A stretch of DNA of 64,000 nt from Streptomyces antnestii (lineage in GTDB: Bacteria > Actinomycetota > Actinomycetes > Streptomycetales > Streptomycetaceae). The notes beneath the pieces are model-generated. The model saw nothing but the letters and a program-made list of their open reading frames with translations, was not told where the DNA came from and made no database searches. Positions 8,010-17,338 of this stretch are shown here, piece after piece. The translations under genes and the position numbers were made by a program. The stretch's first letter is position 1. The number at the start of each line of letters is the position of its first letter. The DNA is taken from NCBI RefSeq assembly GCF_004005495.1, contig NZ_RZYA01000024.1, positions 78,329 through 142,328 of the forward strand, in the 5' to 3' direction.

Positions 8010-11000
8010 TCACTCCACGACGTGCTTGCCCTCGGGGCGGGCGCTGCACGAGGCGCGGAACGCGCAGTGGGTGCAGTGCTGTCCGGTGGTGGGCGAGAAG
8101 CGTTCGTCGAGGACCTTGCCGGCGGCGGTCGCGAGGAGGTCGCCGACCCAGTCCCCCTCGCCTCCGTCCGCAACGTCCCCCAGGGGCTGTTGCGACTGCA
8201 CCTTGGGGAGGGCGTCGCCGCCGTCCTTCTTGGCGGCGCCCTGGCGCAGCTGGACGAGTTCGGCGCCGCCTGGTTCGGGGCGTGCGCCGCCGAAGGGTTC
8301 GTCGACGGCGCCCTCCCGCACGGCGAGCTGGTAGACGGCGAGCTGGGGGTGGCGGGCCACGTCCGCGGCGCTGGGGGCGTGCTTGCCGGTCTTGAAGTCG
8401 ACTACGTAGGCGCGGCCTTCGGTGTCGCGTTCGACGCGGTCCATGGAGCCGCGGATGCGTACTTCGTAGGAGCCCGCTTCGAGGGTGACGTCGAAGGAGT
8501 GCTCGCTGGCGACGGGGGTGCGGACGCGGCCGGAGTCCACGTGCCACTGGAGGAAGCGTTCGAGCGCCACGCGCGCGTTGTCCTTCTCCTGCGCCGACTT
8601 CCAGGGGGCGTCGAAGGCGAGGGCGTCCCAGACCGAGTCGAGGCGTTCCATGAGGACGTCGAGGTCGGCCGGGGTGCGTCCGGAGGCGACCTCGTCGGCG
8701 AGTACGTGGACGACGTTCCCGAAGCCCTGGGCGGCCGTGGCGGGGGCGTCGGCCTTCACCTCGCGGCCCAGGAACCACTGCAGGGAGCAGGTGTTGGCGA
8801 GCTGGTCGAGGGCGCTTCCGGAGAGCACGACGGGCTGGTCGCGGTCGCGCAGGGGGAGCCGGCTCTCGGTCGGGTCGTCCATGCCCCACCAGCGGTAGGG
8901 GTGCGCGGACGGCACGAGGGGGCGTCCGTCGTCGTCGGTGAGGGCGGCGAGGCGGGCGAGGCGGCGGGCGGCGGCGTCGCGCAGTGGGGTGGAGGCCCGG
9001 GGGTCGACAGTGGTGGCGCGTAGTTCGGCGACGAGCGCGGCCACGGACAGGGGGCGCCGCGGGCGTCCGGTGACGTCCTGGGGGTCCACGCCGAGTTCGG
9101 TGAGGAAGCGGGACGGCTGGTCGCCGTCGTCGGCGGGCGCCTTCACAGCGGTGACGACGAGGCGTTCACGCGCGCGCGTGGCGGCCACGTAGAACAGTCG
9201 GCGTTCTTCGGAGAGGAGCGCTCCGGGGGTGAGGGGTTCGGCGAGGCCGTCGCGTCCGATGCGGTCGGCTTCGAGGAGGGAGCCGCGGCGCCGCAGGTCG
9301 GGCCACAGGCCTTCCTGTACGCCGGCGACGACGACTAGACGCCATTCCAGGCCCTTGGAGCGGTGGGCGGTCATGAGGCGCACGGCGTCGGGGCGTACGG
9401 CGCGGCCGGCGAGGGTGTCGGCGGCGATGTCCTGGGCCTCGATCTCTTCGAGGAAGTTGAGGGCGCCACGGCCTCCGGTGCGCTCCTCCGCGCGGGAGGC
9501 CGTCGCGAAGAGTGCGCACACGGCGTCGAGGTCGCGGTCGGCGTTGCGTCCCGCGGCGCCTCCCCTGCGGGCGGCGCGTTCCAGGCGCTGGGGCCATGAG
9601 GTGCCGTTCCACAGCTGCCAGAGGGCTTCTTCGGCGGTGCCGCCGGCCATGAGGACCTCGCGTGCCGCGCGCAGCAGGGCACCGAGGCGCTGGGCCCCGC
9701 GCGCGTGGGCGGGGTCGTGGACGGCGAGGCGCTCGGGCTGGGCGAGAGCGCGGGCGAGGAGTTCGTCGGAGGGCGGCGGTACGTGGTTGCCTGCGGCGCG
9801 TTCCTCCTCGCGCAGGGCGCGCCCGAGGCGGCGCAGATCGGCGGCATCCATGCCGGCGAGGGGCGAGGCGAGGAGGGTGAGCGCGGTCTCGGTGTCGAGC
9901 CAGACGGGGGGGTCCTGGTCGGCGGCGTCGGGCACGGCAGCGTCGGGCTCGGCGGCCTCAGGCTCAGCAGCGTCCGGCTCGGCGGCCTCAGGCTTAACAG
10001 CGTCGGGCTCAGCAGCGTCGGGCGCGACGGCCTCAGGCTCAGCAGCGTCCGGCTCGGCGGCCTCAGGCTTAACAGCGTCGGGCTCAGCAGCGTCGGGCGC
10101 GACGGCCTCGGGCTCAGCAGCGTCGGGCTCGGCGGCCTCAGGTACGACGGCCTCGGGCCCAACAGCGTCAGGCCCGACGACGGCCTCGGCGGACCCGTCG
10201 GCCCCCAGCACCACCTCCTCCGCCCCGGCCTCCGCCCCCGCCTCCGGCGCAACGCTGAGCGCCACCGCCCTGAGCGCCGTCAGCAGTGGGGTCACGGCCG
10301 GTTCGTGGCGCAGGGGCAGGTCGTCGCCGTCGATGTCGAGCGGGACGCCCGCGGCCGTGAGGGTGCGGCGGATCGCGGGGATGGAGCGCGTGCCGGCGCG
10401 GACGAGGACGGCCATGTCGTTCCAGGGGATGCCGTCCTCGAGGTGGGCGCGGCGCAGGATGTCCGCGATGTTGTCGAGTTCGGTGCCGGAGGTCGGGTAC
10501 GTGTAGACCTCGGCCCGGCCGCCGTCCCGCGCGGGGGTGAGGTCGCGGTGGGCGCGGACCTTGTCGGCGGGGAGCCGGGTGAGGGGCATGCGCCGGGTGA
10601 TGCGGCGGGTGGCGTCCAGGAGGTGCGCTCCGGAGCGGCGGGACGTCGTGAGGACCTCTACGGGGGCCGGCCGGCCGTCGGCGCGCGGGAAGTCGTGCGG
10701 GAACTCGAGGATGCCGTTCACGTCGGCGCCGCGGAACGTGTAGATCGACTGGTCGGGGTCTCCGAAGGCGAGCAGGGTGCGGCCGCCGCCGGCGAGGGCG
10801 TGCAGCAGCCTGACCTGGGCCGGATCGGTGTCCTGGTACTCGTCGACGAACACGGCGTCGTAGCGCGTGGCGAGTTCGTCGGCGACCGGGGTGCGGTGGG
10901 CGAGGAGGACCGCGCGGTGGACGAGTTCGGCGTAGTCGAGGACGCCGTGCAGGTCGAGGACGTCGAGGTATTCGGCGAGGAAGGTCGCCGCGGCCTTCCA

Positions 11001-11642
11001 GTCGGGGCGGCCGATGCGCCGGGCGAAGGCGTCGAGTGCGGCGGGTCCGAGGCCCAGTTCGCGGCTGCGGGCGAGGACGGCGCGGACCTCGTCGGCGAAG
11101 CCGCGGGTGGTCAGGCAGGCGCGCAGTTCGTCGGGCCAGCGCACATGGCCGAGGCCGGCCCGCTCCAGGTCGATCTGGCCGGCGAGCAGCTCGCGTACGG
11201 CGACGTCCTGTTCGGGTCCGGACAGGAGGCGCAGGGGCTCCGCGAAGAGGCCGGCGTCCTGGTGGGCGCGGACGAGGGCGTAGCAGAACGAGTGGAAGGT
11301 GGTGGCCTGTGGCGCGAGGGCGGCGCCGATGCGCTGGGCCATGCGGTCGCGTAGTTCGACGGCGGCCTTGCGGCTGAAGGTGAGGACCAGGATGCGCTCG
11401 GGGGCGGTGCCCTTGGCGACGCGTGCGGCGACGGCTTCGACGAGCGTGGTCGTCTTGCCCGTGCCCGGTCCCGCCAGGACGAGCATCGGACCGTGTGCAT
11501 GGTCAACCACCGCGCGCTGCCGTGCGTCCAGACGAGGGGGGTCCACCGGATCCGGCACGGTACGCACCAGTCGGTACGCGCCGGGGATCCCCTGTCGTAC
11601 CTGGCGGTGCGACAGGTTCCGGGTGGAGGAAGGGGAGCTCAC
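8010..11642 (-). CDS. adnA: AdnA-type helicase-nuclease subunit with a repetitive insertion
   Basis: This 1210-residue partner of AdnB is longer than mycobacterial AdnA, recalled as about 1050 residues. It has Walker A LAGPGTGKTTT near residue 58, DExx VFVDEYQDTD, motif III AFGDPDQSIYTFRGA, and motifs V/VI (LMTAHRSKGLEW, YVAATRARERL). The C-terminal RecB-like nuclease has MDRVE, VDFKTGK and QLAVYQLA. One Cys (TCSLQW) and the downstream CTHCAFRASC form a likely [4Fe-4S] site like that of AddB-type nucleases. Residues about 481-573 are an Ala/Pro/Glu/Asp pentapeptide repeat tract inside the motor region. The start is GTG 11642 with weak AGGA upstream. Confidence 0.9.
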   Translation of the reverse strand: MSSPSSTRNLSHRQVRQGIPGAYRLVRTVPDPVDPPRLDARQRAVVDHAHGPMLVLAGPGTGKTTTLVEAVAARVAKGTAPERILVLTFSRKAAVELRDRMAQRIGAALAPQATTFHSFCYALVRAHQDAGLFAEPLRLLSGPEQDVAVRELLAGQIDLERAGLGHVRWPDELRACLTTRGFADEVRAVLARSRELGLGPAALDAFARRIGRPDWKAAATFLAEYLDVLDLHGVLDYAELVHRAVLLAHRTPVADELATRYDAVFVDEYQDTDPAQVRLLHALAGGGRTLLAFGDPDQSIYTFRGADVNGILEFPHDFPRADGRPAPVEVLTTSRRSGAHLLDATRRITRRMPLTRLPADKVRAHRDLTPARDGGRAEVYTYPTSGTELDNIADILRRAHLEDGIPWNDMAVLVRAGTRSIPAIRRTLTAAGVPLDIDGDDLPLRHEPAVTPLLTALRAVALSVAPEAGAEAGAEEVVLGADGSAEAVVGPDAVGPEAVVPEAAEPDAAEPEAVAPDAAEPDAVKPEAAEPDAAEPEAVAPDAAEPDAVKPEAAEPDAAEPEAAEPDAAVPDAADQDPPVWLDTETALTLLASPLAGMDAADLRRLGRALREEERAAGNHVPPPSDELLARALAQPERLAVHDPAHARGAQRLGALLRAAREVLMAGGTAEEALWQLWNGTSWPQRLERAARRGGAAGRNADRDLDAVCALFATASRAEERTGGRGALNFLEEIEAQDIAADTLAGRAVRPDAVRLMTAHRSKGLEWRLVVVAGVQEGLWPDLRRRGSLLEADRIGRDGLAEPLTPGALLSEERRLFYVAATRARERLVVTAVKAPADDGDQPSRFLTELGVDPQDVTGRPRRPLSVAALVAELRATTVDPRASTPLRDAAARRLARLAALTDDDGRPLVPSAHPYRWWGMDDPTESRLPLRDRDQPVVLSGSALDQLANTCSLQWFLGREVKADAPATAAQGFGNVVHVLADEVASGRTPADLDVLMERLDSVWDALAFDAPWKSAQEKDNARVALERFLQWHVDSGRVRTPVASEHSFDVTLEAGSYEVRIRGSMDRVERDTEGRAYVVDFKTGKHAPSAADVARHPQLAVYQLAVREGAVDEPFGGARPEPGGAELVQLRQGAAKKDGGDALPKVQSQQPLGDVADGGEGDWVGDLLATAAGKVLDERFSPTTGQHCTHCAFRASCSARPEGKHVVE
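9925..10200 (-). repeat. 15-bp/75-bp tandem repeats inside adnA
   Basis: The coding strand carries 15-bp units encoding five-residue repeats such as EPDAA and EPEAV. A higher-order unit of about 75 bp at 9961-10034 recurs, apparently identically, at 10036-10109. The period is a multiple of three, so copy-number change would preserve the frame. Confidence 0.85.
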
Positions 11643-11857
11643 GTGGATCGCTGGTCCTGGTGGGTGTGCGGGTGGTCGGACAGCCGTCCGCGTCGTCGGG
11701 GCGTCGCGGTGGCTGCGGGGTGAAGGAGGTGTGCGCCGTCGACGCTACGCCGTCGAGTGTGGCGGAAGCCGGTCTTCCGTCGGCTCTCCCAGGTCCGGTG
11801 CGGCACAGGTGTGCCGCGATTCACGAACGTACGCCGTGGCCGCGAAGTGCCCCTCTC

Positions 11858-11880
11858 GCCCCGTTTCCCCCGTACGGGGC
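11858..11880 (-). terminator. Possible terminator downstream of the ATL gene
   Basis: GCCCCGT (11858-11864) pairs with ACGGGGC (11874-11880) around a 9-nt loop, just past the stop codon of the leftward alkyltransferase-like gene. The rest of the 275-bp gap before adnA shows no gene. Confidence 0.4.
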
Positions 11881-11917
11881 ACGGGGCGCCCGTCCGCGCG
11901 TGCGGGGGCGGAGGCTG

Positions 11918-12289
11918 TCAGGTGTGAGATTCCGCGCCTTCTTCGCCGTCCCATCGCGCGCGCCTCATGTCGAGGCGCGGGAGGTGGCCGTCGGACGCGC
12001 GGGAGGCCTGCCGCAGGGGGGTGCCCTCGGCTCGGTAGTGCTCCATGGCACGCAGTTCGTGGCCGGGCAGCAGGACGCCGTCGGAGCGGACCACGCGCCA
12101 CCACGGAACGGCTCCTCCGTAGAGGGCCATCACGCGGCCGACCTGGCGGGGGCCGCCCTCGTCCAGCCACTCGGCGACGTCTCCGTAGGTCATGACGCGC
12201 CCGGGCGGGATCAGTTCCGCGACCTCGAGCACCCGCTCCGCGTACTCCGGCAGCTCGCCCGCCGCACCGGCATCGCTCTCCTCGCTCAT
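11918..12289 (-). CDS. Alkyltransferase-like (ATL) MGMT-family protein
   Basis: The protein has 123 residues and the winged-helix DNA-binding fold of O6-methylguanine methyltransferases. It has the recognition region PGRVMTYGDVAEWL and the segment GRVMALYGGAVPWWRVV. Where active MGMT has PCHRV, this protein has PWWRV: Trp replaces the alkyl-accepting Cys. This is the hallmark of ATL proteins, which bind alkylated guanine and recruit nucleotide-excision repair rather than repair it. ATG 12289 has AGGA 7 nt upstream; a GTG at 12307 is a weaker alternative. It fits the repair theme of its adnA/adnB/uvrD2 neighbours. M. tuberculosis has an MGMT-like gene (Rv3204) at the equivalent place. Confidence 0.88.
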   Translation of the reverse strand: MSEESDAGAAGELPEYAERVLEVAELIPPGRVMTYGDVAEWLDEGGPRQVGRVMALYGGAVPWWRVVRSDGVLLPGHELRAMEHYRAEGTPLRQASRASDGHLPRLDMRRARWDGEEGAESHT

Positions 12290-12317
12290 CCGGCCATCCT
12301 GCCGCACCCCTCCGACA

Positions 12318-12337
12318 CCGTGACGGTCCGGTCACGG
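12318..12337. promoter_or_regulatory. Inverted repeat between divergent genes
   Basis: CCGTGAC (12318-12324) and GTCACGG (12331-12337) form a 7-bp dyad with a 6-nt spacer. It lies between the starts of the leftward ATL gene and the rightward membrane pseudokinase gene, so it could be an operator. No family was recognised. Confidence 0.35.
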
Positions 12338-12498
12338 GGCGTGGAGATGCTTTTGACGACACGCGAATCCGTGGTTGCGGGATACTTTCCTCCCCCGCAT
12401 CACACCCTGATGCCCCCCGGCGTCGGTGGGACGTGCCACCATCGTGCGGGCGGTGACTGGTGATACGAGATCAAGAAGAAACGACGGAGCAGCAGGGC

Positions 12499-15400
12499 GT
12501 GCATCCCGATAAGGCGGAGGGCACCTCTGGGGCTTCGGCGCGCCCGGACACCGGTGAGGCCGACCACACGCCCGCGTCCGAGCGCCCCGGCCACCCGGCC
12601 AGCGCGGACGCGGCAGACGCGGCAGACGCGGCAGACGCGGCAGACGCGGCAGACGCAGGCTCTGACGCCGACGCGCCGGACGCGTCGGCGAAGGACGGCG
12701 GGGCGGAGCCCGAGCGGACCGAGCTTCCGCTCGTCGACCCTGAGTCGATCACCGCGGACCCGCACGCCGAGCAGGTGGAGGGCGACGAACCCCTCCTCCC
12801 CGCGCGCGTGCACCGCCCTTCCGACCTCATGCGTCTTCTGGTCGGCGTTCTCGCGGTCGCCGTGCTGCTGTCCGTCGCCGCGTTCGCGCACGGCACGACG
12901 TCGGGGCTGCAGCAGGACATCAGCAAGGGCACGGGCGCCGCACCCGACCTCATGATCAAGTTCGCGGGGCTCGCGTCGAGCATCGCGATCCTTCTCGTGC
13001 CGGTCGCCTTCGCGATCGAACGGCTGATCAAACGCGACGGGCTGCGCATCGCCGACGGTGTGCTGGCGGCCGTCCTGGCGCACGGGGTGACGCTCGCGAC
13101 GGATCTGTGGGTCGCGCAGGGGGCACCGCAGTCGATCCAGGACGCGCTCACCCGTCCGTCGCCGGGCGACATCCACGCGCTGACGGACCCGGTGCACGGC
13201 TACCTCGCTCCCGTCATCGCCTATATGACGGCGGTCGGGATGTCCCGCAGACCACGGTGGCGAGTGGTCCTGTGGGTGGTGCTGCTGCTCGACGCGTTCG
13301 CGATGCTGGTGACCGGGTACACGACGCCGTTCTCGATCGTCCTGACGGTCCTGATCGGCTGGACGGTCGCCTACGGGACGCTCTACGCGGTCGGTTCGCC
13401 GAACGTACGGCCCACGGGCCAGACCCTCCTGGCGGGCCTGCGGCACGTCGGCTTCCACCCGGTGCGCGCGTCCCGCCAGGAGGCCCACGAGGGCACCACG
13501 GAGAACGGCGACAGGGGGCGGCGCTACTTCGTCACCCTGGAGGACGGCCCTCCCCTCGACGTGACGATCGTCGACCGGGAGCAGCAGGCGCAGGGCTTCT
13601 TCTACCGCGTGTGGCGTCGTCTGACGCTGCGGGGCATCACCACGGGCCGGAGTCTGCAGTCCCTGCGCCAGGCCCTCGAGCAGGAGGCGCTGCTCGCCTA
13701 CGCGGCGATCGCGGCGGGTGCCAACGCCCCGAAACTGATCGCGACGTCCGAGCTCGGCCCCGACGCGGTCATGCTCGTGTACGAGCACACGGGCGGCCGT
13801 TCGCTGGACTCGGTGCCGGACGAGGAGATCACCGACGAGCTGCTGCGCGACACCTGGCACCAGGTGCGGGCGCTCCAGTCACGGCGTATCGCCCATCGGC
13901 GGCTCACCGGCGACGCGATTCTGGTGGATCGTTCCGGCACGGTGGTTCTCACGGATCTGCGCGGCGGCGAGATCGCGTCCGGGGACCTGATCCTGCGGAT
14001 GGACATCGCGCAGCTCCTGGCCACGCTCGGCCTTCGGGTGGGCGCGGAGCGGGCGGTGGCGTCCGCCGTGGGCGTGCTCGGCCCCGACGCGATCGCCGAC
14101 TGTCTGCCTCTGCTCCAGCCCATCGCCCTGAGCCGTACGACGCGCTCGACGCTGCGCAAACTCGGCAGGGAGCGTTCCGAACGGGAGCGCGAGGCCGTGC
14201 TCGAGGCGTCCCGCCAGGCCAAGCAGGCCCGCCTGGACGAGGCCGCCCTCGCGGAGACGTCCCACCCGGGGACCGTCGCCGCACAGACCACCGAGCGCCG
14301 CGAGGTGACGCAGCGCCTCCCGGACGGCGCCGACAGCGCCGCCGAATCGACGTCCGCCGGTACATCGACGTCTACGGAGGGGGCCGACACGAAATCGCCC
14401 TCTACGGAGACCCCCGCCGAGCAGCCCGCCGCCCCTTCGGCGAAGGCCGCCGCCAGGACCGCCGCGAAGTCCGGGCGCCAGACCGAGAAGGCCGAGCGGC
14501 AGGCGGAGAAGGCCGAACGGCAGGCCGAGAAGAAGGCCATCGACGAGGCCCTGGACGAGGCGCGCGAGGAGGATCTGCTCACCCAGATCCGCCATCAGGT
14601 GCTCCGCATCCGCCCGCAGGCCCCGGTCGAACCGGCCCGCCTGGAGCGCGTCAGGCCGCGCACCCTCGTGAGCTTCATCGCGGGCGCCATCGGCGCGTAC
14701 TTCCTGCTGTCGCAGCTCACGCACATCGAGTTCGGCACCCTGTTCCGTGAGGCCCAGTGGGGCTGGGTCGCCGCGGCCGTCCTGTTCTCGGCGCTGAGCT
14801 ACTTCGCCGCGGCGATGGCCCTGCTCGGCTTCGTCCCGGAGCGGGTGCCGTTCCTGAGGACCGTCGCGGCGCAGGTCGCCGGCTCGTTCGTGAAGATCGT
14901 GGCACCGGCCGCCGTCGGCGGTGTGGCGCTCAACACACGCTTCCTGCAGCGCTCGGGCGTGCGCCCGGGGCTCGCGGTGGCCAGTGTCGGCGCCTCCCAG
15001 CTGTTCGGTCTGGGCGCCCACATCCTGATGCTGCTGACCTTCGGATATCTGACCGGCACGGAGAAGACACCCTCCTTGTCGCCGTCGAGGACGGTCATCG
15101 CGGGTCTGCTGACCGTCGCGGTCCTCGTGCTCGTCGTGACGTCGATCCCGTTCCTGCGGAAGTTCGTCGTCACGCGCGTGCGGTCCCTTTTCGCGGGCGT
15201 CGTGCCGCGCATGCTGGACGTGCTCCAGCGGCCGCAGAAGCTGCTCACCGGCATCGGCGGCATGCTGCTCCTGACCGCCTGCTTCGTGATGTGCCTGGAC
15301 GCGTCGATCCGCGCCTTCGGGAGCGACTCGACGACGCTCAGCCTGGCCAGCGTCGCGGTCGTGTTCCTCGCGGGCAACGCGCTCGGCTCCGCCGCTCCGA

Positions 15401-15576
15401 CGCCGGGCGGCGTGGGCGCGGTCGAGGCGACCCTGACGGTCGGACTCATCGCGGTCGGACTGCCCAAGGAGGTCGCGGCCCCGGCCGTGCTGCTCTACCG
15501 GCTGCTGACCCTGTGGCTGCCGGTCCTGCCGGGCTGGCTCTTCTTCAACCACCTCTCCCGGAGGGGCTCCCTGTAG
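12499..15576 (+). CDS. Membrane protein: pseudokinase-like domain fused to an LPG-synthase-type flippase domain
   Basis: The protein has 1025 residues. An Ala/Asp-rich N-terminus with perfect (gcagacgcg)n repeats leads to about five membrane segments. Then follows a soluble kinase-like domain with EQEALLAYAAI, LVYEHTGGRSLD, HRRLTGDAIL and LTDLRGG. A charged KAERQAEK coiled region leads to a C-terminal multi-span domain ending in APTPGGVGAVEATLT, the signature of the LPG_synthase_TM (UPF0104) family. The catalytic loop lacks the Asp and Asn expected from HGDLHPGNIL, so kinase activity is doubtful. GTG 12499 has GGAG 9 nt upstream. Codons before it (ATA, CGA, CAA, GAA) are rare in Streptomyces, which argues against the earlier in-frame GTG at 12460. 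It may move or sense lipid-linked substrates, but the function is unknown. Confidence 0.8.
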   Translation: MHPDKAEGTSGASARPDTGEADHTPASERPGHPASADAADAADAADAADAADAGSDADAPDASAKDGGAEPERTELPLVDPESITADPHAEQVEGDEPLLPARVHRPSDLMRLLVGVLAVAVLLSVAAFAHGTTSGLQQDISKGTGAAPDLMIKFAGLASSIAILLVPVAFAIERLIKRDGLRIADGVLAAVLAHGVTLATDLWVAQGAPQSIQDALTRPSPGDIHALTDPVHGYLAPVIAYMTAVGMSRRPRWRVVLWVVLLLDAFAMLVTGYTTPFSIVLTVLIGWTVAYGTLYAVGSPNVRPTGQTLLAGLRHVGFHPVRASRQEAHEGTTENGDRGRRYFVTLEDGPPLDVTIVDREQQAQGFFYRVWRRLTLRGITTGRSLQSLRQALEQEALLAYAAIAAGANAPKLIATSELGPDAVMLVYEHTGGRSLDSVPDEEITDELLRDTWHQVRALQSRRIAHRRLTGDAILVDRSGTVVLTDLRGGEIASGDLILRMDIAQLLATLGLRVGAERAVASAVGVLGPDAIADCLPLLQPIALSRTTRSTLRKLGRERSEREREAVLEASRQAKQARLDEAALAETSHPGTVAAQTTERREVTQRLPDGADSAAESTSAGTSTSTEGADTKSPSTETPAEQPAAPSAKAAARTAAKSGRQTEKAERQAEKAERQAEKKAIDEALDEAREEDLLTQIRHQVLRIRPQAPVEPARLERVRPRTLVSFIAGAIGAYFLLSQLTHIEFGTLFREAQWGWVAAAVLFSALSYFAAAMALLGFVPERVPFLRTVAAQVAGSFVKIVAPAAVGGVALNTRFLQRSGVRPGLAVASVGASQLFGLGAHILMLLTFGYLTGTEKTPSLSPSRTVIAGLLTVAVLVLVVTSIPFLRKFVVTRVRSLFAGVVPRMLDVLQRPQKLLTGIGGMLLLTACFVMCLDASIRAFGSDSTTLSLASVAVVFLAGNALGSAAPTPGGVGAVEATLTVGLIAVGLPKEVAAPAVLLYRLLTLWLPVLPGWLFFNHLSRRGSL

Positions 15577-15584
15577 GACACGGC

Positions 15585-15606
15585 TCACGGAGGCCCGCCT
15601 CCGTGA
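15585..15606 (+). terminator. Hairpin terminator
   Basis: TCACGGAGG (15585-15593) pairs perfectly with CCTCCGTGA (15598-15606) over CCCG, 9 nt after the stop of the membrane pseudokinase gene. Confidence 0.65.
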
Positions 15607-15666
15607 ACCTCACCCGCACGGCTCACGCCCCGAGCGGCCCGTAGGCCGTCGCCGCAGGATGGAATC

Positions 15667-17211
15667 ATGCCCATTCCGCCCCGGCCGCGCGCCGCTGCCC
15701 TGGCCGCCATCGCCGTCCTCGTGACCTCCGCCCTCGCGGCATGCGGCAGCGAGTCCAAGGACGTGGACCTCACGTCCCAGTCACTCAGCTGGAAGGACTG
15801 CCCGGCGCCGTCGGAGTCGGAGGGAGGCGGTGCCGCGCCGTCCCCGCTGCCCGGCGGCGCCACCTGGCAGTGCGCGACCATGAAGGCGCCCCTCGACTGG
15901 GCAAAGCCGAAGGGCGACACGATCGATCTGGCCCTCGTACGCGCCAAGACGTCCGGGCCCGCGGACCGGCGTATCGGATCGCTCGTCTTCAACTTCGGCG
16001 GACCCGGCGGCTCCGGAGTGACCACGCTGCCCGCGTTCGGCAGCGAGTACGCCAAGCTGCGCACCCGTTACGACCTGGTGAGTTTCGACCCGCGCGGCGT
16101 CGGCCGCAGCGACGGCGTGAAGTGCGAGAACGACGAACAGCTCGACCATTACTTCCAGCAGGACTCCACCCCCGACGACTCCGCCGAGACGAAGAAGCTC
16201 GTCGACAACGTCACGCGGTTCAACAACGCCTGCGAGAAGAACTCCGGGAAGACGCTCCCCCACGTCGCCACCACGGACGCGGCCCGCGACATGGACCTGA
16301 TGCGGCAGGTGCTCGGCGACGACAAGCTGTACTACTTCGGGATCTCGTACGGCACCGAACTGGGCGGCGTGTACGCGCACTTGTTCCCCAAGAACGTAGG
16401 GCGCGCGGTCTTCGACGGCGTCGTCGACCCGACGCAGAACTCCGAGGAAAGCGCGCTCGGCCAGACCAAGGGGTTCCAGCTCGCCCTCGACAACTACGCG
16501 AAGGACTGCACCTCCAAGGTCACGGAGTGCCCGGTCGGCGCGACTCCCGGCGAGGTCAAGGCGAAGATCGCGAAGCTGCTCAAGAGCCTGGAAACCAAGC
16601 CGATCCCGGGCAGCTTCCCGCGCAAGCTGACGCAGACGGCCGCGACGAACGGCATCGCGCAGTCCCTCTACTCCAAGGACTTCTGGGAGTACCTCACGGA
16701 GGGTCTCGCGCAGGCCTACCAGGGCGACGGCAAGATCCTCATGCTGCTGTCGGACTCGATGAACGGCCGTAACGACGACGGCACGTACAGCAACATCCAG
16801 GCCGCGAACGTCGCCGTCAACTGCGCCGACGACAAGGCCCGTTACACGGTGGCGAACGTGCAGGCGAAACTCCCGCAGTTCCGCGCCGCCTCGCCCGTGT
16901 TCGGCGACTACATGGCGTGGGGGATGCTCAGCTGCACGCACTGGGCGGTGCCCGGCGCGGCGAACCATCCCGTCGTGAGCGCGGCCGGTTCGGCGCCGAT
17001 CGTCGTCGTGGGCAACACCGGCGACCCGGCCACCCCGTACGGGGGTGCGAAGAGGATGGTCGACGCGCTCGGCAAGGGCGTCGGTGTGGAAGTCACGTAC
17101 CGGGGCCAGGGGCACGGCGCGTACGACAGTGGGAACAAGTGTGTGCAGGGCGTTGTGGACACCTATCTGCTGAACGGGACCGTGCCCAAGGCGGGAACGG
17201 TCTGCAAGTAG
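15667..17211 (+). CDS. Lipoprotein alpha/beta-hydrolase, tripeptidyl-peptidase (SlpD/E/TAP-like)
   Basis: This 514-residue exported serine peptidase probably removes tripeptides from protein N-termini at the cell surface. The N-terminus is a lipoprotein signal (hydrophobic VLVTSALAAC, lipid-attached Cys). The catalytic domain has an oxyanion loop FNFGGPGGSGV, nucleophile elbow FGISYGTELGG, the Asp in GNTGDPATPYGGA and His in GQGHGAY near the C-terminus. The last part corresponds to the TAP C-terminal domain. ATG 15667 has AGGA 8 nt upstream. A close paralogue follows in tandem. Similar proteins in S. lividans are the mycelium-associated SlpD/SlpE. Confidence 0.88.
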   Translation: MPIPPRPRAAALAAIAVLVTSALAACGSESKDVDLTSQSLSWKDCPAPSESEGGGAAPSPLPGGATWQCATMKAPLDWAKPKGDTIDLALVRAKTSGPADRRIGSLVFNFGGPGGSGVTTLPAFGSEYAKLRTRYDLVSFDPRGVGRSDGVKCENDEQLDHYFQQDSTPDDSAETKKLVDNVTRFNNACEKNSGKTLPHVATTDAARDMDLMRQVLGDDKLYYFGISYGTELGGVYAHLFPKNVGRAVFDGVVDPTQNSEESALGQTKGFQLALDNYAKDCTSKVTECPVGATPGEVKAKIAKLLKSLETKPIPGSFPRKLTQTAATNGIAQSLYSKDFWEYLTEGLAQAYQGDGKILMLLSDSMNGRNDDGTYSNIQAANVAVNCADDKARYTVANVQAKLPQFRAASPVFGDYMAWGMLSCTHWAVPGAANHPVVSAAGSAPIVVVGNTGDPATPYGGAKRMVDALGKGVGVEVTYRGQGHGAYDSGNKCVQGVVDTYLLNGTVPKAGTVCK

Positions 17212-17338
17212 CCGCGGGGGAAAGTGTGTTCGGCGGACGCACACGGCCGTCGGGGCGGTTGTCAGAGGCGCTGCCTAGGATGGTGTGACTGTCTTCGGAC
17301 CGGAGGCAGGCGAGGGGGTTCGCCAGGGGGAGGTGCCT

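Noticed and set aside
12460..12498. Start of the pseudokinase gene at GTG 12460
   Set aside because: The first codons would include ATA, CGA, CAA and GAA, which Streptomyces avoids, and GTG 12499 has a better ribosome site.
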